A stretch of DNA of 64,000 nucleotides from NCBI GenBank assembly GCA_947579605.1, contig OX388328.1:10085684-10149683 (forward strand), in the 5' to 3' direction. The notes beneath the pieces are model-generated. The model searched no databases. It worked only from the letters and a program-made list of their open reading frames with translations, and was not told where the DNA came from. The DNA comes from Athripsodes cinereus. Its lineage: Eukaryota > Arthropoda > Insecta > Trichoptera > Leptoceridae. Numbering within the stretch: the first letter of the stretch is position 1; every line of letters starts with the position of its first letter. This document shows positions 1-10,104 of this stretch, piece after piece. The position numbers and the translations under genes are program-made.

Positions 1-116
1 ATCCTGAACGTCTTAATTCTTTGTTGGCACAGAGAAGACGGCCTGCATGTTTATTGGATGCAGCTGGTCTGCTGGCCACCCCACTTATGGGATATGCCGT
101 GATGGTATAGTAGTAT
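1..116 (+). repeat. S1 SINE, 3' half, cut by window edge
   Basis: The sequence matches the 3' half of the S1 repeat (CCTGAA-GTCTTAATT, GGCACAGAGAAGACGG, then CCCCACTTATGGGATATGCC and GTGATGGTATAG) and ends in a short TAG tail. The 5' part lies outside the window or is truncated. The tail is followed directly by an inverted-repeat element. Confidence 0.8.
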
Positions 117-355
117 ACTGAGAAAAATATTCACAACGAATCATTGGTACGTACTATCAGATTAGGACCAGAAATAGTACAAACTATTCATTAGTACAAA
201 TCTATAATATTAACTTAGTAAATTAACCAACGAGTTGTTTGCGAAAAGTTAGTATTATAGATTCGTACTAATGAATCGTTTGTACTATCTCTGGTCCTAA
301 TCTGATAGTACGTACCAGTGATTCGTTGTGAAATTTCGTTAGTATTTTTCTCAGT
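117..355. mobile_element. Foldback/MITE-like element, ~100-bp inverted arms
   Basis: The left arm (ACTGAGAAAAATATTC... to about 220) is repeated in reverse complement at about 245-355 with only a few mismatches. Shared blocks include GGTACGTACTATCAGATTAG and TAGTACAAAC-ATTCATTAGTAC. It has no coding capacity. It sits in the TAG tail of the S1 copy to its left. A target duplication is not clear, so the superfamily is unknown. Confidence 0.85.
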
Positions 356-407
356 GTAGAAGTGTAGTACTTTAAAGACAATTTTAACATCTACAATTAA
401 GATATGG

Positions 408-536
408 TTACCATTCTGAATGTCTCATATTTTTACTGGCAGTGATAGGGTAATCTGCATGTTTATATCATGCAATAAGTCCCCTAGCTAACCCACTTGT
501 GGGAAACGCCGTGATGGTATGAATGAATGAATGAAT
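408..536 (+). repeat. S1 SINE, diverged 3' half
   Basis: Diverged copy showing the CCATTCTGAATGTCTCAT, TCTGCATGTTTAT and CCCACTTGTGGGA blocks and the GCCGTGATGGTATG end. Its tail is (GAAT)n rather than (TAG)n, so the tail unit has changed relative to most copies. Confidence 0.75.
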
Positions 537-607
537 AGTCAGTCACTCATCCCCTGACGTACATGTCTACATACATAGTTCACCATACGGCTGCCAAAAA
601 AGATACA

Positions 608-668
608 CGAGGATTTTTTTTTCACAAAACGGCGCTTTACAAATCATCCAAATAATAATAATAATAAA
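608..668 (+). mobile_element. L-B LINE 3' terminus
   Basis: The CACAAAACGGCGCTTTACAA and ATCATCCAAATAATAATAAT sequence is the 3' end of the CR1-like family whose longer copies are at 30240-30535 (+) and 8820-9255 (-). It ends in an (AAT)n tail abutting the next MITE. Confidence 0.75.
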
Positions 669-671
669 TAG

Positions 672-1129
672 CGAACCTCTTCTGACTAACTGTCGTATCT
701 GACATTTTTGGCGAAATCGAGTTATGATCACCAATGTGTATTTATATGTGCCCTGCATGTTCTCACTGAAGATCACACCTGTAACTGTTACCGTTATCCT
801 CGAATAGCTTTCTGATTTGTTGTCGCATTTACGAATTATTCTAAATAAAATGTGTTGTATCCAATAGTTCCTCAAAATTTCATCACAGAAATTATTCTGA
901 GATATATAAGAATAGGTACAAATTAAATTAAACTATTCTCTCTGCCTACCCCACCTGGGACACGGCGTGAGGGTATAGTATAGTATAGTAGTACAAATTA
1001 AAAAATGTAATAATCTACACTGTATCATATAACTAGGAGAAACGAAAATATGCACGGCAAAACACAAAAAAACGATCTCCTGAACAATTTGCATTTAGGC
1101 AGATACGACTGTTAGTCAGAAGAGGGACG
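672..1129. mobile_element. MITE M2 copy 1, interrupted
   Basis: The terminal inverted repeats (CGAACCTCTTCTGACTAACT at the left; AGTTAGTC-type AGTCAGAAGAGGGACG at the right) and the whole interior match the copy at 22911-23293. Compared with that copy it carries one extra segment, an L-A 3' end at 928-990. No coding sequence is present. Confidence 0.9.
928..990 (+). mobile_element. L-A LINE (RTE-type) 3' end, with 12-bp TSD
   Basis: A 63-bp insert holds CTCTCTGCCTACCCCACCTG, GGACACGGCGTGAGGG and a (TATAG)n tail. It is flanked by exact 12-bp copies of GTACAAATTAAA at 916-927 and 991-1002. The uninterrupted MITE copy near 23155 has a single GTACAAATAAAA-like site, confirming the empty site. 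Confidence 0.9.
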
Positions 1130-1849
1130 AATTTAGGTGCCTTGTATTTTTATATTGTGTGATAAGATTAATGTTATAATTCATAATAAGTAGGTACCTC
1201 AATATTATGTATGTAAACAGACCATCGAGTGATAACATAAGTGACGAGTGATAAGTGAAACTGATAAAAATAATACCCAACGCACAATACCGTGACCTCA
1301 TGAGAGGATTTGCGAGGGTATACATATAATAATTATTATATACGTACATACAGCTGATAACACACTGAGAGTGGTGCCTAAAATAGATGAATGGATTGAT
1401 AATAAAAGTAATAATTTTATAGGTATCTGATACCCGAAAATACTGGTTCCAGATGATGATGATGATTATTCTGGATGATTTTATTTTGACGCCGTTTAAC
1501 AGTCCCTTTACCGTCTCGAGGGAGTCTTATTATTTTTATTTAACTATTATAAAATTTTGAAAACACAAAAAACTGTCACAAATTTGATTAAGATGCGAGA
1601 CTTTTATGTGAGTTCCAATTGTAGGTATTGTAAATTGTAACAAATTTTATTCACTAATTCATGAATTTTTGAATTTTTTTACTACATAGTTTAAAAGTAA
1701 TAACACCCAAAAATATAAACTTTATAAAACTATTGAAACTAAAAACAATGTATTAAAATTTTGTTAATTTGAATCATTATTAGATAATATTTAATTGTGA
1801 AAAATGAGACTTCAGAGGTTCCTGTAATTTGTAACTACATAGTGAATCT

Positions 1850-1985
1850 TCGAGTGTTCTGTAAAATGCATTTTATTTTCGTGGAGAGGACTACCATTTG
1901 TTTATTTATTACGTGCAGTAATTCCGTTGACTACCCCACTTGTGACAGATGCCGTGGTGTTATAGATAGATAAATAAATATAATA
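1850..1985 (+). repeat. S1 SINE fragment
   Basis: Diverged S1 copy: CGAGTGTTCTGTAAAA, GTGGAGAGGAC, TTATTACGTGCAG, CTACCCCACTTGTG and GCCGTGGTGTTATAG, followed by a (GATA/AATA)n tail. Confidence 0.65.
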
Positions 1986-2011
1986 CAGAAAAGATTTGAT
2001 TGTTTCAAAAT

Positions 2012-2146
2012 CTCACGCCGTATCCCAAGTGGGGTAGGCAGGGAGAACTGAACGCCAATTAGATCTGTTCTTACATACTTCTTTCGCCTCCTCCACAGTC
2101 ATACAATTTCTCATGCACGCACGTCGATTTCTCTTACTCAAAACAC
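2012..2146 (-). mobile_element. L-A LINE 3' end
   Basis: Read on the minus strand it encodes a fragment like SKRNRRACMRNCMTVEEAKE, followed by the family end (CTGCCTACCCCACTTGGGAT and ACGGCGTGAG). Similar protein is intact longer at 48623-48987. The copy is short and 5'-truncated. Confidence 0.75.
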
Positions 2147-3069
2147 TAGAATATAATATTATGTATAACAAATAACAATACAATATATAAAAACAACATT
2201 CTGTTAAATGGCGAACTTGTTTTCCAGCCAACCAATTTTTGCACATTTATCCTAATTCATTAGTCCGCCAACTTTCATATTATTATTATGATTAAAACCT
2301 ATTATAAATTTGATCTTAGTGATATGATGATACGAATCCATTAAACGATTTGATTTATCTTACATAATAATGGAGCTGTAGCACTATTCATTAAATAATT
2401 AATTAACTAGTAGGTAATATTAGGTATAGACGGACAGCGGATGGTTGGATGTATTTGCCGTGTAGCCATTATGCATTGATGGCGTATATATATAATTAGT
2501 GCTCATTTAGATATTAGATGTAAAGTTTTAGTAATCTTTCTTCTGCCTCAAACAGGAAAACGATATATAGTACGCACATTTTATAGTATCATGTTTATAA
2601 TTATTGTTTTATTGAGTGTGCAGAGATTGTCCAACACAGAGAGCTTTTAATTGGACATAATATAACAAATATTCGTCTAACTGTTGCTGTGATCAGAAAC
2701 TTAATATAAAGCTTAAAACCCCACGGTGCAGGCGATGTGTCCACCCAACCACAGGTCCCTCATTAGACATTTGGAGATAATGAATGATAGAAAGTCAAGA
2801 AGCCAAATAATGATCATAACTTGAATACAATGCAGAAATCAGCATCCTCAGGGCAGGGTTATTCAGGACACCATTACCCCAATCGATTCACTTCTTCCCA
2901 CGACATTATTAGCAGTCGTCGTTGCCATAGAAACGGAGTATTGCAATAGAGAGACATCCAGGCCATCAAAAACCTCATGAACGAAATACTGCTCCTCTTG
3001 GCCAACTATCAGTCGATATTCTCGGCAAATTTTAATGACCCAGCCAGAGATTATAGAGACTGTACATCT
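2147..3069. other. No recognised feature
   Basis: AT-rich sequence without an ORF of note or a repeat I recognise. The block near 2870-2960 is locally more GC-rich but I could not classify it. Confidence 0.4.
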
Positions 3070-3299
3070 TATGATTTTTTAGATTATTATGTAATTATTG
3101 TTATTTTTTGAGCTTTTTATTTGCTACCGCGGTTTCGGTGGAGCGTCCACCATTAACGAGCGTTAATCTAAAACACCGTCCGCCATTAACGAGAGTTTTA
3201 GATTAACGCTCGTTAATGGTGGACGCTCCTACGAAACCGCGGTAGCAAATAAAAAGCTCAAAAAATAACAATAATTACATAATAATCTAAAAAATCATA
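3070..3299. mobile_element. Near-perfect 230-bp foldback
   Basis: Two arms of about 105 bp are almost perfect inverted copies. They run from TATGATTTTTTAGATTATTA inward through GCTACCGCGGTTTCG and GGAGCGTCCACCATTAACGA. The loop is about 20 bp. The GC-rich inner half contrasts with AT-rich outer ends. The low divergence between arms suggests recent origin or gene conversion. Transcription would give a long double-stranded hairpin RNA. Confidence 0.9.
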
Positions 3300-3586
3300 T
3301 CATGTGTAGAAATTGTTATACTGTTAATGCCGAAAACATAAACAAAGTGACTGCACATATTTGCTGAGTGGGTAAGCGCAAAGTATCATTTAGAAACATG
3401 CTCATGCCGTCTAACATCCAATGTGTGTTCTATGCTATGTTCAAAGGTTATCCACTCGTTTGCGAGTGATTAGGGAATGTCTAATGACATCATGACAAAT
3501 TTACGTTTTTTATAGCTAGTGTCTTTTGGCAAGAATTATTGATTAGGACATTTTCCATGTTTTCCAACTAAATCAACTTTTTTTTT

Positions 3587-3698
3587 AAAGATATATCTGG
3601 GTTTTGTTTGTTATAAACCCAAATACAACCTTATACACCTTTCACAGTAAGCTACTAAAAGCTTGTGTCGTGAAAGGGGAGTCTGCCGGCACCTGGTA
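3587..3698 (-). repeat. S3 SINE, head missing
   Basis: The minus-strand copy keeps the S3 body (AGCTTGTGTCGTGAAAGGGG, TTATACACCTTTCACAGTAA, TTATAAACCCAAATACAACC) but lacks the tRNA-like head seen at 44075-44238, so it is 5'-truncated. Confidence 0.75.
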
Positions 3699-3936
3699 TT
3701 AATAAATAATAATTAATAAATAATTAATAAACAACTTAATAAATAATAATAGATATTTTAGCAAAACCATTATCGCACAACCCTGCTTGCATCGCATTCT
3801 CCTTAAAATGATAAGGTATATTATTAATATTATGCACCATTCATGGGTGTGTAATATGCTTCTGTTTCTTATAATTAGTACTACTAACGCAACTGTAGGT
3901 TCAACATAAATTACTGTATAATAAATGCATACGTGT

Positions 3937-3988
3937 ACACACACAATATAAGATACCTACGTAAGTCGGTATCTTATATTGTGTGTGT
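3937..3988. repeat. Perfect 21-bp inverted repeat
   Basis: The arms at 3937-3957 and 3968-3988 are exact inverted copies (ACACACACAATATAAGATAC+C) around a 10-bp loop. The size is like a small hairpin, but no flanking stem extension was seen that would indicate a miRNA precursor. Confidence 0.85.
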
Positions 3989-4004
3989 CATGAGTCAAAT
4001 AAGG

Positions 4005-4345
4005 GTTGTCATGTCACACCTCTGCTGGAAAAGTTGCACTGGTTAAGAAAGTCCAATGCAAACTTGCCAAACTTGTCTAATACAAGGCCTTGAATAATAT
4101 GGCACCTCAGTCACTTTCAGAACTCGATGTTCTCAAAATACTTCTGAGTAGGCCCCTATGCTCAGCTAAGACATCCACCAATATGATGAACGAGATCAAT
4201 AAAGCCAAGAAGTCTATGACAGAGCATTTGGTGTCGCAGGACCCGTCATCTGGTATCGACTCCTTGAGGACCTTCGTAAAAACCAATCGATGATAACGTT
4301 TAGGAGCAAATTGAAGACATCGCTCTCCATTAAACTGCGCTGAAT
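4005..4345 (+). pseudogene. L-D CR1-like LINE, C-terminal fragment
   Basis: Reading across frames gives YKALNNMAPQSLSEL and RPLCSAKTSTNMMNE, then a broken form of the F-V-PVTWNRLPENLRK-like domain that ends CR1-superfamily ORF2 proteins. The longest open piece is 67 codons at 4090-4293. Related copies are at 31990-32345 and, inverted, at 57885-58215. Stops and frameshifts make it a dead fragment. Confidence 0.7.
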
Positions 4346-5044
4346 AAATCATTCGACATACACACATACTTCTCATGTTTAACACAAAATAGCTTGAATT
4401 ATTGTTGATACTATTGCTCTCTATTGATTCAAAAACTTATATTTTTTTTCAAGTTAAAATGACGTTGATTTACAGTAGCAACAATTGGTAATTTTTTATC
4501 TACCAAAACACAAAATATACGAATTCTCATCATAGGGAAATGAATTATACCGTCAAGAAAAGCATAAAATGATACTAACACTATATTCATAAATTTTTTA
4601 GCCAAATTTCTACATAGTGTAGTTTCGTTCTGACAGATATACATGCTTTCACTGTCCGTCTCTTTCTCAACATCCTTCTATCTTCCTCAGCACGCTTCTG
4701 GAGGTATTTCCGTTTAGTTCAGACTATTTTGGTCTTTATACAACGTATTATGTACTTGTGTTCATATTATAATAATGTGCGTTAATAATGTGAAGCGAGC
4801 TTTATTAACACAATAGACCTTTTTGTAAAGAGCCTAGGCGATTTTTTAATGGTTCAGTTTGGGGAAACATCATCACTCACATTTCAATTGCAGAAATCAT
4901 TGTTGTAGCAGAATGCAAATCGTTTTGCATTTTCCAATCATGATAAGTTGCAAAGGGAGAGATTTTTGGTGAAAGAAATCACTCCACATTATTTATATTA
5001 TTTAGAGGTAATTTATAGTCTGCTTGTATCGTCTCTGTCTTTCA
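4346..5044. other. No recognised feature
   Basis: AT-rich sequence with only short spurious ORFs. Confidence 0.4.
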
Positions 5045-5290
5045 ATCTTAAGATTTTGAGATCGAGTGGCATTTCTTTTTGTCCTGGCACACGCTCTTCG
5101 CTTCCATGCAATGCCTCCTACATATTATCTTGTTCATTGTTATCAAATCGTGTCCGTCTTTTAAGATCTGATCTACGTGATCGAGCCATTTGATCCTCGA
5201 CCTGCCACGTCTCCGAATACCTCCTCTATCAGCCATTTATACATTTTTTGTCACTCTGTTCTCATTTGATCCCAGACCTAGGCGTTTAAC
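5045..5290 (-). pseudogene. L-A2-type RTE LINE fragment
   Basis: Minus-strand translation gives GGIRRRGRSRIKWLDHVDQI followed by LKDGHDL and a RRHCMEAKSVCQD-like end. This is the RTE C-terminal tail pattern seen in the other L-A and L-A2 copies (RRRGRPRIKWQDH). It is short and diverged. Confidence 0.65.
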
Positions 5291-5769
5291 AAAATATCTT
5301 ATTATCTCATTAATTCTACAACACTTCTTATTCCGTCGTTGCTCATTCCAAAGATGACTGCAACTCCTTGTTGTTCTTGGTATGGCGTTGTTTGTGTTAT
5401 TATTATTATTATTAATTTATTATTGTTGTAATTAGGTATGTATGTATGTTTGTCTGTTTCCTTTTTATGTTACTTTTAAAAACTGAGTTATTAAAAGTAA
5501 CTGCTGACTGTGATTTTTCGTTCGCTTTAAGATGTTTTTCTTGCATTCAAAAGAGTGACAAACCGCTGAGACCTAACTGAAATGATATTTCCATTCAATG
5601 AAGAAAATGAATTGAATACATGTATCTATAGATATTGTGTGCATGTTCTGGATGTTTGAATATTTATGTGAATTTTGCTGATTTTTACTAATTCATCTGT
5701 AATGCGCCTTAATATAAATAAATATATAAAAGCTCTCTCTGTTGTTTGTTTTCTTATGTTTGTTCCCGT

Positions 5770-5887
5770 GTTCATAGAGAGACCACAGAGTTCTGGCACG
5801 GTTAGATAATCTGCATGTTTATTACATGCAGTTGTCCCACTGGCTACTCAACTTGTAGGATATGCCGTGACAGTATTTTTTTTTTTT
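5770..5887 (+). repeat. S1 SINE, 3' half
   Basis: GGCACGGTTAGATAATCTGC, ATGTTTATTACATGCAGTTG and CAACTTGTAGGATATGCCGT are diverged S1 blocks. The tail has become a poly-T stretch instead of (TAG)n. Confidence 0.7.
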
Positions 5888-6526
5888 AAATGGGCAACTT
5901 ACAAATATAATTTTACAAAATATAATATGATAATCAGCTAATGTATTGTCATGTCTGTATAATTGTCAGTCTGGATTGGAGATGTCTTTTTCATTGATTT
6001 TATCGGCATTAACTTTGTAACACTTCATTATAAATTATCAAATAAAAAATGGAAATGTCTATTGAGGTTGGAGAATTGGATTGTCAATGGATTGTCAAAT
6101 AAATTGTTTTTTAATTTCATATTATTTACTCTTCAGGCTTGTATAATTGTTCTTTTCACTCCCGACACTACGATATAATAATAACACTGTAATGATTACA
6201 CCTCCGCACTAACTAACACTGAGCGTAGTAATAGTGATTAGTATATTGTATGTAAATGTATACAGTGATGTTTCACACATGTGTATTCGCCTTATAACTC
6301 TTTTCACACATCATTACATTACATTACACCGTGAATATCCATACTACCACACCACACCATACTACACAACTACATATCACTTCCTATACATGTTCGTTTG
6401 TCACATTTATTATTTTAAAATGTTATTTATTAACGTCAATAATAATATCATCGAAAGAGCTGTTATTCCGTGAATTTCCCGACAACGAATATGTTCCCCC
6501 ACTCGTTTCTGTAAATTTTCCAATGT

Positions 6527-7178
6527 ACTATAACTTTACTATACTATACCCTCACGCCGTGTCCCAGGTGGGGTTGGCAGAGGGAACGGAACGCCATGTC
6601 GCTCTATCCTTACATACTTCTTTCGTTTCCTCTACATTCATCCAGTTTCTCATACCTGCACGCCGATTCCTCTTACTTAACACGCGACCGTCCTTGAGAA
6701 TTTGATCCACGTGGTTAAGCCACGTAGTTCTTGGACGTCCGCGTTTCTCACACCCTCTCTTTCAGATAAATACACCTTCTTCGTCAATCTTACACCATCC
6801 ATTCGCTCCACATGACCAAACCATCTCAATTTATTTACACGCATTCTATCAACAACACTCCTCTTGCATCCACTCATTCTTCTAATATCCTCATTTCTTA
6901 CTCTATCACGCAATGTTTTACCTACCATTCTTCTCAGTGATCGCATCTCCACTGCATTTATTCCACTCTCGTCCTTCTTCAGCCATGTCCAAGTTTCGCT
7001 TGCATACATCAGTGTCGGTACGAAGATGGCGTTGTGCACCAGCATTTTAGCCATGTTCGACACATTGCTATTGCTAACAATAGATCGGAGTGCACCGTTC
7101 ACTCTCGCACCAGCCACTTTTCTTTTTTCAATGTCCCTTTCGTACCTACCATCCCTCACAAACATACTTCCTTTAAAC
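6527..7178 (-). pseudogene. L-A RTE-type LINE, 5'-truncated, 13-bp TSD
   Basis: The minus strand encodes a 167-residue C-terminal RTE segment (6677-7180) containing LMYASETWTW, RNEDIRRMSG and NKLRWFGHVERM. It then shifts frame and reaches the L-A end (CTACCTCACC-type stem, CGGCGTGAGGGTATAGTATAG). Exact 13-bp copies of AATTTTCCAATGT at 6514-6526 and 7179-7191 mark a target duplication, so the boundaries are firm. The catalytic reverse-transcriptase core is missing; the copy cannot mobilise itself. Confidence 0.85.
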
Positions 7179-7257
7179 AATTTTCCAATGTCCTACTGTA
7201 AAATGCAGGTATTCGTAAAATGTCACATATTATTAGCGTCCAACATTCAGTAGTGTT

Positions 7258-7330
7258 GGTGTTTACAGTTAACCATCCCGAATGTCTCAAGTTTAATTAG
7301 CACGGAGAGGACGATTTAAATACTTACAGA
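7258..7330 (+). repeat. S1 SINE fragment (weak)
   Basis: AACCATCCCGAATGTCTCAA and TTAGCACGGAGAGGACG match the middle of S1. Neither end is recognisable. Confidence 0.5.
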
Positions 7331-7346
7331 ATGCATCGAGAATTCT

Positions 7347-7460
7347 ATCCCGTACCCAAATACCTTTAAAGTCGTGGGACTTCTATTTTATCCGCTCTTC
7401 TAAGCAAAACTTTTGTCCTCACGGGCAGCCTGAAGGGCAGGCCGGCCAATTTATTAAATG
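7347..7460 (+). repeat. Family H repeat
   Basis: Blocks TCGTGGGACTTCTATTTTAT, CCGCTCTTCTAAGCAAAACT and GGGCAGCCTGAAGGGCAGGC recur in diverged form at 39000-39065, 50275-50350 and 59958-60092. No coding potential was recognised. Confidence 0.55.
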
Positions 7461-7725
7461 CAGTTAGTTTATTGGTTATTATGATGGAAATAGAACATTA
7501 TTTTTTAAACCACCATGGTATATTTCATAATTATTTGGGGAAAAATATTACCGAATCGCAACATATTGTAATAAACAGCTTTTCGATCTTCGTAGAGGAA
7601 ACACTATGAAAATAATATAAAATATTGATTACTTTCACTTGATTGATATATTAAATTACAAGCTTTTCGGACATACTACGTCCATCGTAAGTCACTTTAT
7701 AAGTTATCGTGTTTTTATTTTATAT

Positions 7726-7812
7726 TAAAGATATATCTGGGTTTTCATTATAAACCTAAATACAACCTTATATACATTTCACAGGAAGCTAAAAGCTTGT
7801 GTCGTGAAATGT
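7726..7812 (-). repeat. S3 SINE, 3' body only
   Basis: Same body blocks as the 3587-3698 copy (AAGATATATCTGGGTTTTC; AGCTAAAAGCTTGTGTCGTG). The tRNA-like head is absent. Confidence 0.7.
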
Positions 7813-8671
7813 ATTTTGTATTGTTTTTTTTTTAATTTCAATGTAATAAACATACACATCTTTTATCTGTGCCTTAAAATTGCAATATATTTAAGATAGA
7901 ATCATTCTTTGTCTTGTTTGTGTATTATGAGTTTTGAGGTACAGTCCAAAAGATTCCCTGCAATCAATTTAAGGTGCCCACTCTTCAAGGCTACCCATGT
8001 AGGCCTTCCTCTGTATGAGAGCAATATTTTTCAGGAAATAAAACGTGATTATTTAGTTTTACAAGTACTTTATCAAATTGACTCGAGTTTCGACATTTAA
8101 TGTCTTCTTCAAACTCAAAAAGGGAATATTTTGTTTAACAAGTGCAGAGAAATGGGAATCTCCCGACTCTTGCTTGTAGGATGTAGAGCAGATGGCTTCC
8201 GTGTCTTCTCATAAGATTTGAGCTCTGAATGTATTCGTCTCAGAATAATATAAGATAACTATATGTTCACCAACATCAATGTTCACCGTATCTCTGAGGA
8301 TACATAGAACCATCTTATTTGTACCTTAAATAAATCACCCAACATGTTGTATTCAGCCAGCCTCGCCCGTTCCTTTTGTATGCTAATGATGCGTGGTGAT
8401 ACTACTACTCATATCATTATTATTATTATTGTTGAATTTGAGAGTATCTATATGTTACTCGGTGGAAAGGTTTGTGTTGTTATGTTGTCTTGTATTCTGT
8501 GGAGGAATTTTAATGTTAGGTTTCATTTCGTTTCAGATCTATTGAGCGATTCGATTGCGTATCTGTAGCGATTTTTACGCGTCTTAATAAAAAAAATACT
8601 CTTTATGGAATAAAAGGTCCCTCCATCTTATCTTTCAAGTGTCCGCTAAAATGTCTATTCACAAAACATTA

Positions 8672-8815
8672 CTATGTTGACCGTGCCTTCTGCGTGGTTG
8701 GTCCATTGCTGTAGAACAAAATTCCCTATGATTTGCGAACTCTGGAGAGTGTGGAGATGTTCGAAGATAAGTTTAAGACCCTATTATTCAGGAGGTGTTA
8801 CGATTCTTGAATAGG
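8672..8815 (+). pseudogene. L-E CR1-like LINE, C-terminal fragment
   Basis: Translation across frames gives a YVDRAFCVVGPLL-LWNKIP-like domain with a following LKTLLFRRCYDS end. Closely similar sequence is at 27125-27265 (+) and 55670-55870 (-). A missing base or two breaks the frame. Confidence 0.7.
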
Positions 8816-8819
8816 CCAT

Positions 8820-9255
8820 TATTATTATTATTTGGATGATTTGTAAAGCGCCGTTTTGTGAAAAAAATCCACCTCAAGGGCGCTCTTTGCTAACTAAGGT
8901 TGTGTCTGGATTATTTCGTGAGATTTCTTGAATAGATAAGTTTTCAGTTGGTTCTTGAAACGAGGTATGTCCTGCGTTTCTCTGATCGTTTGTGGAAGCC
9001 TGTTCCAGACTACAGGTGCAGATATTGCAAAAGCACGCTCCACGTACACTGGTTTCGATACAGTACTGGTCACCTCCAATTTAGTTGTAATATCTTGACA
9101 AGACCTAAGTGTTGTCTGTCTATGACTTAACGCCTGTCTACCGCAGAGTTCCATGATATATTCTGGGGCCATAGCATGAAGTGCCTTAAATACTGTTAAA
9201 CACACTTTAAATTCGACCCATTGCGATAGTTTTTCCGCTAAACGGCGCATCTTTA
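8820..9255 (-). pseudogene. L-B CR1-like LINE, C-terminal domain and 3' end
   Basis: A 118-codon minus-strand ORF (8894-9250) encodes VFKALHAMAPEYIMELC, then VERAFAISAPVVWNRLPQTI and FKNQLKTYLFKKS. This is the conserved last domain of CR1-superfamily ORF2. It continues to the 3' UTR (AACGGCGCTTTACAAATCAT) and an (AAT)n tail at the left. The copy at 30240-30535 is nearly the same, so the family was active fairly recently. Reverse-transcriptase motifs are absent. Confidence 0.8.
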
Positions 9256-9682
9256 AAAAAATTGACCAGTTTGTTATATTACAAACAGAATATAATTCGA
9301 CTGTTCAGTTCCATATCTCAAATGTCTTATATTTGAGAAATAGCCATTTTTGTAATTTTTGGTATATTTATATTATGCTTTAAAAACACAACAAAAAGTG
9401 AATTATTATATTATCTTCTATGTGAAAATCGCTCTGTCAAACAATACTTATGTAAGTGGAATTCAAAATAGGTACATCATTTTTTTTCTATAACTAAATA
9501 TTTAAAATAAAAATAGAACCGTTTATTGTGTACCTATAGTTATGTAGTATTTGTTTGTGGAATTGAAAGAGTGGAATTTGATTGTGTGTATAAACAATTA
9601 ATTCAAAAATGTTTTCAACTTTATGAATTATGGAAATGGACAGTCGATATATATGCATTTTCAATTACTGAAATTAAAAACT

Positions 9683-9760
9683 TCCACCACCCACTGACGC
9701 CGTAGGGTTGGAGATGCCAATACTGGCTTAGTGGTGTAGATGGAAATGACACTTATCATT
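9683..9760. repeat. Family K repeat
   Basis: CACCCACTGACGCCGTAGGG and TTGGAGATGCCAATACTGGC appear in inverted orientation near 42005-42080. Function is unknown. Confidence 0.45.
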
Positions 9761-10104
9761 AGCCCAAACGGATGAACATGAGTCCTTTTAAGAAATGTCC
9801 GGGCAAAGAGGTCATTTCCAACATCTGCAACTACTTCTTAACGATGTAGTAATTTAATTCATCGCGTCGTTATCGCGTCGCTTTCAGTAAGTCACACTTA
9901 ATCATCTTTTTATTCCCACCTACGGAAGCAAATAATACAACAGTGTGTTTATTTTGTGTGCGTCGTTTTTTGACGACAAACTGTGAATAGAAATACACAA
10001 AATATAACTCTGGTGCATAATATAATACAGTATAATGTATGTTTGTATATCTTGTTTCTAACTGGTTTATCAGGGACACCTTGTTGTCTTTGTGGTGCTA
10101 CAAT

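Noticed and set aside
3937..3988. miRNA precursor
   Set aside because: The stem is only 21 bp and perfect, with no flanking basal stem; there is no evidence of a mature arm.
6864..7253. 129-codon plus ORF
   Set aside because: Antisense shadow of the minus-strand L-A reverse-transcriptase tail at 6527-7178.
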